Numbered from the stretch's first letter, positions 1 through 5,854 are shown. The stretch is 10,001 nt of DNA from a bacterium (GCA_947377595.1 CANCGK010000028.1:1-10001); one strand, 5' to 3'. Made by a program: numbers and translations. Notes: generated from the letters alone by a model not told the origin.

Positions 1-114
1 AGTAGGCCAAGCCGAAAGGTAACCTTGTATTTGATATTCATCTTGTGCTTGCAAAACTAAAAAATGAGTAACAATACTATACAATAAAACTAAACGCATG
101 AACATTTTTTTCAT
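1..114 (-). CDS. N-terminus of an exported protein, cut by the window edge
   Basis: The minus strand opens with ATG at 112-114 and stays open for 38 codons to the left edge. The product begins MKKMFMRLVLLYSIVTHFLV and continues LQAQDEYQIQGYLSAWPT. This is a typical signal peptide: two lysines, a hydrophobic core of about 15 residues, then a plausible signal peptidase I site after LQA (residues 21-23). The mature chain starts QDEYQIQ. Upstream there is only a weak purine-rich stretch (GAAAGTAAG) at ribosome-binding distance. The function cannot be told from 15 mature residues. The signal peptide and the open frame make a real gene likely. Confidence 0.7.
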   Translation of the reverse strand, partial: MKKMFMRLVLLYSIVTHFLVLQAQDEYQIQGYLSAWPT

Positions 115-289
115 ACAAACTTACTTTCATGATCTTAATTTTTAAGCAAAAAATTTAATTGTTCACTTTCAGTTACTTCGAGCTTACGTTATTTTTATAC
201 TTATGGAAAATGAAAAATTGGCTTGCCATGTATTTCGCATTCCTGATACAAATACCTTATATCACAATTTGGATACTTGATCAGTGCAA

Positions 290-318
290 TTATGCATAAA
301 CACAGGACTTATGCATAA
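290..318. promoter_or_regulatory. Two tandem TTATGCATAA palindromes, possible operator
   Basis: The perfect palindrome TTATGCATAA occurs at 290-299 and again at 309-318. The centre-to-centre distance is 19 bp, close to two helical turns, which would place two dimers on the same face of the DNA. The pair lies about 175 bp upstream of the gene starting at 114. Each half resembles a DnaA box (TTATNCACA) but does not match it. In DNA this AT-rich, chance is a real alternative. Confidence 0.25.
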
Positions 319-524
319 CTTAACATTAAGCTTATTGAATCGACTATTTGATTAAAAAAAGTCGCATATTCAAGGCTTGAACCTTTCGTAAAGCTTCTTC
401 TGCAAAATTTAATCTAAAATTTTTCATGATAAATTGTAAAATTGTATAAATCCAAAAAACACATTGTATATGATTGAAATAAGTTGTTGCATATTTTGAT
501 TGAGAGCGTCTTAATCCCTTCGAT

Positions 525-554
525 AAAAAAGCCCTGACCAAGGCCAGAGCTTTT
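525..554 (-). terminator. Rho-independent terminator of the outer-membrane protein unit
   Basis: Read on the minus strand, AAAAGCTCTGGCC pairs with GGTCAGGGCTTTT around a very short loop and is followed by a T run (complement of 525-530). It lies 36 bp after the stop codon at 590. The left arm AAAAGCTCTGGC recurs in the terminators at 2741-2771 and 5523-5553. Confidence 0.85.
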
Positions 555-589
555 CATAAAATTATAAAATAATTTACACTATTTTTCAG

Positions 590-1366
590 TTAAATAAAAA
601 TTTTGAATTCAATAAACCATTCGTGAGCTCTAAAACGCATACCCCATTGATCATTGCCAACATCAACTGCAGATCCACCCATAACTCTTAAATATTCTGG
701 CCCTTGAAAATTGCCTGCATTAAACCACCGATAACCACTCCCAATAGCCCAACGATTTTGATGATTGTATTCCAAACCAGCAAGCAGTGTATAGGTAAAA
801 TTTTGACGAAGCGTGTATTGATTTTCTGCAGAAAAAGTTGCGTATGGCATAGAATCACCAATAGGAGGTAATCCAGTTGTTCGATAATTCGTAATTAAAA
901 GGTTACTCACGCCAATGCCAGCACCTATCATTGGATAAATTTTACCAAATCCAACTTCCCAATTGAGATGAGGAATACCTTGTCCAAGTATATTTGCTGA
1001 AAAAAGAATCGGCGTAACCGTTAAATCGAATTCTCTTGTATAAGCGTCTCCACCAACCGATTGAGTTTGCATTTTTCTATATTCAAACATAGAGCGCTGA
1101 GAAATATTTACTTCTAAATCTACGACATCAAAAAGCTCACACCCAATACTTAAACTTGCAATCGGACAATTTCCCAATTGCGAATCATAACCTTGAATAG
1201 TTTCATTCCATGGTGGATATACAGCAACTATATTTGCTGATTCAGAAAATGAGATTCCTGAACCCACTTTAAGATAAAATGCATAATCTTGAAAATTACC
1301 GTAAAATTGTACTGGCGCTAAAATCAAAGTCACTAAGAAAAAATATCTTGCTAAGAAAAACTTCAT
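590..1366 (-). CDS. Outer-membrane beta-barrel-like protein
   Basis: This 258-residue product is probably an outer-membrane or surface barrel of unknown substrate. It has a signal peptide (residues 1 to about 23, MKFFLARYFFLVTLILAPVQ). The rest shows alternating polar and hydrophobic strands rich in Gly, Tyr, Phe and Asn, for example FGKIYPMIGAGIGVSNLLI, YTLLAGLEYNHQNRWAIGSG and a final EWFIEFKIFI that resembles a last barrel strand. The length and pattern suit an 8- to 10-stranded OmpW/OmpA-type barrel, but no family motif is certain. The start is the ATG at 1364-1366 because AAGGAA sits 4 bases upstream; an in-frame TTG 18 bases further up has no such site. The gene begins 11 bases after the stop of the preceding gene, so the two are probably cotranscribed, and a strong terminator follows. 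Confidence 0.75.
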   Translation of the reverse strand: MKFFLARYFFLVTLILAPVQFYGNFQDYAFYLKVGSGISFSESANIVAVYPPWNETIQGYDSQLGNCPIASLSIGCELFDVVDLEVNISQRSMFEYRKMQTQSVGGDAYTREFDLTVTPILFSANILGQGIPHLNWEVGFGKIYPMIGAGIGVSNLLITNYRTTGLPPIGDSMPYATFSAENQYTLRQNFTYTLLAGLEYNHQNRWAIGSGYRWFNAGNFQGPEYLRVMGGSAVDVGNDQWGMRFRAHEWFIEFKIFI

Positions 1367-1377
1367 AAAATTCCTTG

Positions 1378-1959
1378 TTAACAAATTGTTCCAATTCTTG
1401 AAAGTTTAAAATAAATCTTTTGATTATCAGATGACACAATTAAATTAAATGTTTGCCCAAAATATGGCGCAACTCCAACTTTTGTTGTCACAACCACCGT
1501 ACATTCAGTAACCATTGAATTAATGATACTATCTAGTTCTAAATTAATTAATGTTGTTGGCGTAAACCATGTGATGATCATTCCGGTATCCGTCGATAAA
1601 TAATTTGAAATATCCGTAAAAATACCATCTCCAGTTTGCATGCATAAAAAAGATGCTGAACATGTTCCAATTTGCATATTGTTCACATCATAAATTGGCG
1701 CTCTGCCAGCAAGATAACTCGAAGCTATTGTTGAACTAGACTCTGATATATTCGATGTTGGAATTGCAATAAAACTATCTGCAAAATCTATAATATTTAA
1801 ATAATAAGTTATAGTTGCAGGTTCAGTCACAACAAAAGATTGTATGGCAGGCACATCCCATAGAAACATCATAAGAAATAATAAAAATACTCTATAACTA
1901 TTTTGAATAATTTTTTTGAAATTATTCAATTGATCTTGAACTTGATTAATTTTATACAC
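1378..1959 (-). CDS. Exported protein of unknown function, possible small beta barrel
   Basis: The product has 193 residues if translation starts at the GTG at 1957-1959, which has AAAGGG seven bases upstream. A GTG nine codons earlier is possible but has no such site. After a polar N-region of about 22 residues comes a hydrophobic stretch (SYRVFLLFLMMFLW), either a long signal peptide or a membrane anchor. The rest is strand-rich. The pattern PIYDVNNMQIGTCSASFLC, then a later PYFGQTFNLIV, recalls the allene oxide cyclase/dirigent barrel fold (segments like LYDxxGxxxGT and YxGAxGxxxV). This is a weak, by-eye likeness. Three cysteines (in GTCSASFLC and MVTECTV) could form disulfides outside the cytoplasm. 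It is the first gene of a unit with the barrel protein 11 bases downstream, so the two may share a place in the envelope. Confidence 0.65.
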   Translation of the reverse strand: MYKINQVQDQLNNFKKIIQNSYRVFLLFLMMFLWDVPAIQSFVVTEPATITYYLNIIDFADSFIAIPTSNISESSSTIASSYLAGRAPIYDVNNMQIGTCSASFLCMQTGDGIFTDISNYLSTDTGMIITWFTPTTLINLELDSIINSMVTECTVVVTTKVGVAPYFGQTFNLIVSSDNQKIYFKLSRIGTIC

Positions 1960-2015
1960 CTCAATACCCTTTCTACTCTTTACCACATACTTTTTTCATT
2001 TTTTGTTACCAGAGT

Positions 2016-2043
2016 AGTATGTACAAAAAAAAGAGAATGACAA
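2016..2043 (-). promoter_or_regulatory. Candidate promoter of the two-gene envelope unit
   Basis: On the minus strand, TTGTCA (complement of 2038-2043, five of six bases of the -35 consensus) is followed after 16 bp by CATACT (complement of 2016-2021, a weaker -10). The -35 box falls inside the stem of the ankyrin gene's terminator. Transcription would start near 2009, leaving a leader of about 50 bases before the GTG at 1959. The leader contains a nine-codon frame (ATG at 1997-1999, stop at 1973-1975), probably meaningless. Confidence 0.4.
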
Positions 2044-2062
2044 TTTAATTGTTATTCTCTTT
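2025..2062 (-). terminator. Rho-independent terminator after the ankyrin-repeat gene
   Basis: A 14-bp stem (arms 2030-2043 and 2049-2062, one G-T pair, loop about 5) is followed on the minus strand by eight T (complement of 2025-2032). It lies about 100 bp after the ankyrin gene's stop. The opposite strand also has a short T/A-rich tail, but no plus-strand gene ends here. Confidence 0.85.
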
Positions 2063-2163
2063 AAAAAATTATGCAATATTATAAAGTTAACATGAAGTAA
2101 TTATAAAATTTTTTACTTTTTATTATCAAATATCTCTACATAAAATTACAATTCACATGAATA

Positions 2164-2655
2164 TTATAATCTTTCATCTAATGCTACAGGATAAGCTACA
2201 GGTAGATTATCTGCATTACTTAATGGCATAGCATAAGCTTTTTGATGATATTCTAAAATACCTCTTTGTATATAAGGCGATTTAGCTAATTCAGCAGGAG
2301 TTCTTCTTAAAATTTTGCGCGAAGTCGCTACCCTATCAAAAACATTTGGATGAGCACCATGCTGTAACAATAATTGTGCAATACTCCCTTCAAATGGCCC
2401 ACTTTCTAAATTTGCTGCAATATGCAAAGGCGTTTGTTGATATTTAAAATCTTGAATGTTTGGATTTGCTCCAAGATTCAATAAACCTCTAACATCATCC
2501 TTACTATCTTTTGCAACAGCATAAAATAATAAAGTTTTACCTTCTTTATTCCGTTTATTAATAGTACGTATACATCGATCATATGATTCTTGCATTGCAT
2601 CAATAGAGATATGTAACAAACTCAAAAATAATATCATACAGCTCAATTTTTTCAT
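2164..2655 (-). CDS. Secreted ankyrin-repeat protein
   Basis: This 163-residue protein has a signal peptide (MKKLSCMILFLSLLHISIDA, residues 1-20) and two to three ankyrin repeats, helical modules that bind other proteins. Repeat 1 (about 36-69) has NKEGKTLLFYAVAKD and LLNLGANPNIQD. Repeat 2 (about 70-108) has the hallmark TPLHIAA, then IAQLLLQHGAHPNVFD. Repeat 3 (about 117-138) is worn down, with RTPAELAKSP. The last 25 residues look disordered. Secreted ankyrin proteins are common in intracellular bacteria and often act on host proteins; a target is not visible here. The start ATG has the weak site AAGATG upstream. A perfect TATAAT lies on the minus strand at 2678-2683 with no good -35 box. 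A strong terminator follows at 2025-2062, so the gene is probably monocistronic. Confidence 0.85.
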   Translation of the reverse strand: MKKLSCMILFLSLLHISIDAMQESYDRCIRTINKRNKEGKTLLFYAVAKDSKDDVRGLLNLGANPNIQDFKYQQTPLHIAANLESGPFEGSIAQLLLQHGAHPNVFDRVATSRKILRRTPAELAKSPYIQRGILEYHQKAYAMPLSNADNLPVAYPVALDERL

Positions 2656-2740
2656 GATTTTTCATCTTTTTGTAATTATTATACGTTATTTACATTATCC
2701 AATATCTCAACATTATATATTTTGTTAAAAAAATTGCGAC

Positions 2741-2771
2741 AAAAAAAGCCACAGCCTAAGCCAGAGCTTTT
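2741..2771 (-). terminator. Terminator of the truncated duplicate gene
   Basis: On the minus strand AAAAGCTCTGGC pairs with GCTGTGGCTTTT (eleven of twelve positions when G-T pairs are counted), followed by TTTTTTTG. It is part of the duplicated segment and is the counterpart of 5523-5553. Four substitutions separate the two hairpins, yet both still fold. Confidence 0.7.
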
Positions 2772-2789
2772 CATAAAATAATAGGATGA

Positions 2790-3071
2790 TTATTTCTTTT
2801 TAGATCCACCAAATGCTCTACGCAAGGCTTCACGGTCGAAAACTGCGCCAAAATTCGCTTCAGATGCAGACGCTGCAGCAGAAGGTTCACGAAAAGTTGA
2901 TTCATCAAGCCACAGTGGCTGTGTATGTCCAACTATAAAATATTTAAGATTATGTCCAGGCACTACTTTAATTACAAAGCATCGATGCTTATTACTAATA
3001 TCTAAAAATTTTATTGCATCCTGTACATCTTGAGAACCTTCAAATCTTTTGTACGCTATGCTTCCAGCTAA
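2790..3071 (-). pseudogene. Start-less copy of the small secreted-protein gene
   Basis: The frame encodes 93 residues that align without gaps to residues 29-119 of the intact 120-residue protein at 5576-5938, ending AFGGSKKK instead of AFGGSEK. It begins LAGSIAYKRFEG. Upstream of residue LAG the frame soon meets TAG and TGA, and the segment has no ATG, GTG or TTG in a useful place. The signal peptide and start codon are therefore missing and the sequence upstream is unrelated. The remaining frame has no stop and about 13 amino acid changes, so the truncation may be recent or the copy may have diverged before it was cut. It should not be expressed as an exported protein. Confidence 0.85.
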
Positions 3072-3075
3072 AAAA

Positions 3076-3168
3076 TTACTCTATCAATTTTTTGAAATGC
3101 AAAACTACTGCAGCTTCTTCTTCATCACTTTTCAATAATTTTTGCAAAAGCTTACATGTTGATAATGT
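3076..3168 (-). pseudogene. Possible 3' remnant of a lost gene
   Basis: Between the truncated duplicate and the M41-like gene, one minus-strand frame runs for 30 codons from a TAG to a TAA. It reads like the end of a real protein, a charged amphipathic helix with KLLQKLLKSDEEE and then VVLHFKKLIE. It has no start codon. It could be the tail of a gene removed when the duplication junction formed at about 3072, or a former C-terminal part of the M41-like protein put out of frame. Thirty codons are too few to exclude chance. Confidence 0.3.
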
Positions 3169-3176
3169 CTATTCTT

Positions 3177-4571
3177 CTACACTTCTTCAGTTACATTAAA
3201 ACATGAACTTGCTCTTCTTTGATGACAAGCCTTTGCTGCAATCAATGGCAACGAATCTTGAACAAATGCTTTTTGTGCAGCTTCTTTTTGTAATTTTTTA
3301 TATTTTTTACGAGCTAGATATCCACGCGCTACAGATTGCATCTTAATAATTTTTGGAGTTGCTAAAATATTAAACAGTTCGGTATCATTGCTGCAAGATT
3401 TGATATAATCAGTTTTTTCGAAAAAATAATCTGGTCGTTTGACACCTGCATGACGATAGACTTCATCACCAGAAATTACACCATCTTTGCGTAACACTGC
3501 TGCAGTTTTTTCGATGCTTGCTCTATTATTTTCAATAATTGCAGTCGCTTTATCAAAGCAACCTCGTAACATTTTTTTAATATTTTCTTTTGATTGAGTT
3601 TCATTAACTTTAGAAGAATGTAATGAAGTCGATAATAACCATTGTTCAGCATAAGGAACAGCCATATTTTTAATAAGTTCTATATCTCTCTCAACGTGCC
3701 AATTCGTATAAAAATTTTGTAATTGCAATGCTTGAGCATCATATTGATACAAATGTAAACTAGCAAATGATTCAAAAAAATGTCTAGGTCGCAACGAAAG
3801 CATGATATAAGATGATCTCATATCGTCTATCAAATTTTGCTGCCAAGAGTTAGATAACCACAAAGATTCTGCTATACCTCCTGCATATGCTACTTGTATC
3901 CAATGTTGTATAGTTTTTTGATCTAAAAAATTGTTCTTATGCTTATTTTGAGATAATGTCTTACATATCCCTCCTTTCACACCACCTAAAAATAATTTTG
4001 ATTGTCTATGTTCTATATTAACTTCATATAAATTTGTTTTTTCTATCATACAATCCATAAATACATGAGCATGACTCGCTTCATGATATGAAGATGTACG
4101 TACAGTAGAATCATCCTTATATCCTGTTTCAAGAACAGTATCTGTATTTATTTCTGTAATAAATTCACGCAATTGCTTCATATTCAAATCTTGAGCCTGA
4201 GTACACTTTGCTTGTAACTGATCATATTTATCTGCAGTCCAATTATTCATAATTTGCGCAAATAACAGCAGTTTGAGATTGCGTTGATATTCAGGCTCTG
4301 TTGATTTTTTTACAAGATTGGCCAAAAATAAAACTCGATCTTCAAATGGTTTTTCTTGTCGATCAATAAAAGTAATAGGACGAGTTGTTGTTGATGATGC
4401 ACTACTTGTATGTTGTTGAGCTGCTTTTACTTTTTGAGCTTCTACAGCTTGCTTGCGCAACAATAGTGCTTGCTCATAAATTTCATGAACAAATCGATCT
4501 TCAGTCATACAATTGATTGCAGATGAATAAAACAATATAAAAATATGCGGTATCAACAAAGACTTCTTCAT
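3177..4571 (-). CDS. Secreted M41 (FtsH-like) zinc peptidase homologue with an IQ motif
   Basis: This 464-residue protein has a signal peptide (MKKSLLIPHIFILFYSSAINC, residues 1-21). A coiled, Ser/Thr-rich section follows (about 25-66), then a helical region. The peptidase part is recognisable: YHEASHAHV (162-170) gives the zinc site HExxH (H163, E164, H167). LYEVNIEHRQ and LGGVKGGICKTL match the FtsH strand region after the site. IQVAYAGGIAESL (225-237) corresponds to FtsH IAxxLGGRAAEEL, and IDDMRSSYI (248-256) places D250 where FtsH has its third zinc ligand (NDLQRAT). No AAA+ ATPase domain is present, unlike FtsH. Near the C-terminus, MQSVARGYLARKKY (411-424) fits the calmodulin-binding IQ motif. 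The ATG at 4569-4571 was chosen because it starts the signal peptide and has AGAAAG upstream; an in-frame TTG ten codons earlier spoils the signal peptide. TATAAT at 4616-4621 may be its -10 box. The substrate and activity are inference; it could be an effector acting on host proteins. Confidence 0.8.
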   Translation of the reverse strand: MKKSLLIPHIFILFYSSAINCMTEDRFVHEIYEQALLLRKQAVEAQKVKAAQQHTSSASSTTTRPITFIDRQEKPFEDRVLFLANLVKKSTEPEYQRNLKLLLFAQIMNNWTADKYDQLQAKCTQAQDLNMKQLREFITEINTDTVLETGYKDDSTVRTSSYHEASHAHVFMDCMIEKTNLYEVNIEHRQSKLFLGGVKGGICKTLSQNKHKNNFLDQKTIQHWIQVAYAGGIAESLWLSNSWQQNLIDDMRSSYIMLSLRPRHFFESFASLHLYQYDAQALQLQNFYTNWHVERDIELIKNMAVPYAEQWLLSTSLHSSKVNETQSKENIKKMLRGCFDKATAIIENNRASIEKTAAVLRKDGVISGDEVYRHAGVKRPDYFFEKTDYIKSCSNDTELFNILATPKIIKMQSVARGYLARKKYKKLQKEAAQKAFVQDSLPLIAAKACHQRRASSCFNVTEEV

Positions 4572-4615
4572 GACAACTATCTTTCTTTTATGATGTAACA
4601 AATAAAATTTATGAC

Positions 4616-4676
4616 ATTATACCAATGATCCCCGGGAATAATCTAGAATGAAGTGCAACACCTAAAATGGTATACT
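4616..4676. promoter_or_regulatory. Divergent promoter region between the M41-like gene and the IS30 remnant
   Basis: The 7-bp inverted repeat TATACCA (4618-4624) / TGGTATA (4668-4674) supplies a -10 box on each strand: TATAAT on the minus strand (complement of 4616-4621) towards the M41-like gene, and TATACT (4671-4676) towards the transposase remnant. Neither has a clear -35 box. Between them lies an unusually GC-rich patch, GATCCCCGGG, and GAAGTGCAACACC (4650-4662), which may be part of an IS end. Confidence 0.35.
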
Positions 4677-5300
4677 GTTTTTTACGAAGAAAATAGTAAT
4701 CATAAAAGGTATTGCAGATGAATAATTGTAGTCATTTATCATTAAAAGAACGAGAAAAAGTCTTTGAATTTTTACAAGAAGGATGCGGCAATAATGAAAT
4801 AGCTCGCAGATTAAATCGCGATAAAAGTACTATTTCAAGAAAACTTCAACGTGTAGAAATATTGGAGTTTTAATTGATAGGGCAACTCGATTTTTAATCT
4901 TTGTTAAAAATAAGTCAAAAAATCTACAGAAGTAATTAAAAATATGTTTAATGCATTAGCTCAATTGCCTGAACACATGCGTAAATCAGTTACTTTTGAT
5001 AACGGATTAGAATTTACTTATCATGAACTTTTACAACAATTTTTAAACATGAAAACTTATTTTTGTGATAAACATTCACCATGGCAAAAAGGTTCTATTG
5101 AAAGGCATAATGCTATGTTGCATTGGTGGTTACCAAAAAATATTAAAATATCGCAATTAACCGAACAGGAGCTGTTTGATCTACAAAATAAGATAAACAA
5201 TAGACCCCGAAAAATATTTGGTTATCAATCAGCAGCTGAACTGTTTTATCGAAATATGCAAGATCAACAACATTTTATTGGAGAGTAGGTGAAGACGGAT
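4645..5300 (+). mobile_element. Decayed IS30-family insertion sequence
   Basis: Limits are approximate. The element is recognised by its broken transposase gene. GAAGTGCAACACC at 4650-4662 lies about where the left inverted repeat should be, but no matching right repeat (GGTGTTGCACTTC) is found before the duplicated segment at 5477, so the right end is lost or diverged. A short GC-rich patch (ACCGGCCG, about 5303-5310) after the transposase stop differs in composition from its surroundings. It sits between the two copies of the duplication. Confidence 0.55.
4718..5288 (+). pseudogene. IS30-family transposase, internally deleted and frameshifted
   Basis: The first frame (4718-4873, 51 codons) encodes the IS30 helix-turn-helix: LSLKEREKVFEFLQEG, then NNEIARRLNRDKSTISRKL. 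It then stops. From 4861, in another frame, the catalytic domain resumes with IGVLIDRATRFLIFVKNKSK. A single-base loss in the A run near 4915-4921 shifts it again into STEVIKNMFNALAQLP and on to the stop at 5288. Present are the second acidic residue (VTFDNGLEFTYH) and the final glutamate region (FCDKHSPWQKGSIERHNAM). Missing is the middle of the protein, roughly 130-150 residues by comparison with usual IS30 lengths, including the first catalytic aspartate. It cannot make an active transposase. The ATG-initiated frame at 4944-5288 is the tail of this pseudogene and not a separate gene. Confidence 0.85.
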
Positions 5301-5356
5301 TAACCGGCCGTTGAGGTTATAAAAAACTAATTTTTTACTAGGATACTCTAAAAGTG

Positions 5357-5417
5357 TACAAGTAACACCATCATGTTCATCTGTAATTTTTTGATTAACA
5401 TGATGGTATTACTTGTA
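5357..5417. repeat. Long inverted repeat able to form a hairpin
   Basis: Arms 5357-5377 (TACAAGTAACACCATCATGTT) and 5397-5417 are complementary over 21 bp with one mismatch, separated by 19 bases. On the plus strand a short T run (TTTTT, 5422-5426) follows a few bases later, so a terminator for the former IS transcript is possible. The loop is long for a terminator. The repeat could also be the remains of a small mobile element or a recombination site. Confidence 0.7.
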
Positions 5418-5476
5418 TAAGCTTTTTAACTGTAGAAGAAGCGTAGTGGGATTTCACAGCTAAAACAAGAGCTCTA

Positions 5477-5854
5477 TATCCAATATCTCAACATTATATA
5501 TTTTGTTAAAAAAAATTGCGACAAAAAAAGCCCCAGGACAAGCCAGAGCTTTTCATACAATAATACAATGATTATTTATTTTTCAGATCCACCAAACGCT
5601 TTACGCAAGGTTTCACGGTCGAAACCTGCGCCAAAATTCGCCTCAGATGCAGACGCTGCAGCAGAAGGTTCACGAAAAGTTGATTCATCAAGCCACAGTG
5701 GCTGTGTATGTCCAACTATAAAATATTTAGGATTATGTCCAGGCACTACTTTAATTACAAAGCATCGACGCTTATTACTAATATCTAAAAATTCTCTTGC
5801 ATCCTGTACATCTCGAGGACCTTCAAATCTTTTGTACGCTATGTTTCCAGCTAA
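5477..5854. repeat. Right copy of the direct duplication, 378 bp
   Basis: This is the counterpart of 2696-3071. It contains the terminator and codons 29-120 of the intact small secreted-protein gene. The intact gene continues beyond the right border, so this copy is the likely parent. The duplicated segment ends inside the coding region, so the duplication unit was not the whole gene, or the left copy was cut afterwards. Confidence 0.95.
5523..5553 (-). terminator. Terminator of the small secreted-protein gene
   Basis: On the minus strand AAAAGCTCTGG faces CCTGGGGCTTTT and is followed by TTTTTTTG. The outer AAAAGC/GCTTTT pairs are perfect and the inner part holds weaker pairs. It lies 22 bp after the stop codon at 5576. 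Confidence 0.7.

Larger units (their letters stand above)
115..589. other. Gene-free stretch between two minus-strand genes
   Basis: No convincing gene lies here. The right end (525-554) is the terminator of the gene that stops at 590. The left part must hold the promoter of the gene starting at 114; no strong minus-strand promoter stands out, with TTGCAC followed after 17 bp by TGTGAT as a weak candidate. The notable item is a perfect 10-bp palindrome present twice at 290-318. A 65-codon minus-strand frame at 344-541 runs through the terminator hairpin, starts with GTG and has no ribosome-binding site, so it is not called a gene. Confidence 0.6.
2696..3071. repeat. Left copy of a direct duplication of about 376 bp
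   Basis: This segment matches 5477-5854 in the same orientation. A hand alignment gives about 20 substitutions and two single-base gaps, about 94% identity. It contains the terminator and the 3' part of a small secreted-protein gene. Similarity starts at TATCCAATATCTC in both copies and stops abruptly after CCAGCTAA, within codon 29 or 28 of the intact gene. A run of about 87 bases around 2860-2950 is identical in both copies. Confidence 0.95.

Noticed and set aside
290..318. Possible DnaA boxes marking a replication origin
   Set aside because: TTATGCATAA lacks the CACA end of the DnaA box, and neither dnaA, dnaN nor an AT-rich unwinding element with further boxes is near.
344..541. 65-codon minus-strand frame in the left gene-free stretch
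   Set aside because: It starts with GTG and no ribosome-binding site, shows no recognisable motif, and runs through the terminator hairpin at 525-554.
3177..3190. C-terminal EEV of the M41-like protein as a host chaperone or PDZ-binding tail
   Set aside because: The chaperone motif is EEVD and the PDZ match is weak; three residues are too few to support a claim.
3014..3199. 61-codon plus-strand frame over the duplication junction
   Set aside because: It spans the junction of two unrelated segments and is antisense to the pseudogene; it has no ribosome-binding site or protein-like pattern.
4561..4601. In-frame TTG start ten codons before the M41-like gene's ATG
   Set aside because: It would add KRK-containing residues before the signal peptide and has no ribosome-binding site; the MKK start is typical of its neighbours.
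4626..4651. GATCCCCGGG followed by TCTAGA looks like a cloning-vector polylinker
   Set aside because: Only about 10 bases match, the order and spacing differ from common polylinkers, and the flanks are normal AT-rich genome sequence. Contamination is not supported.
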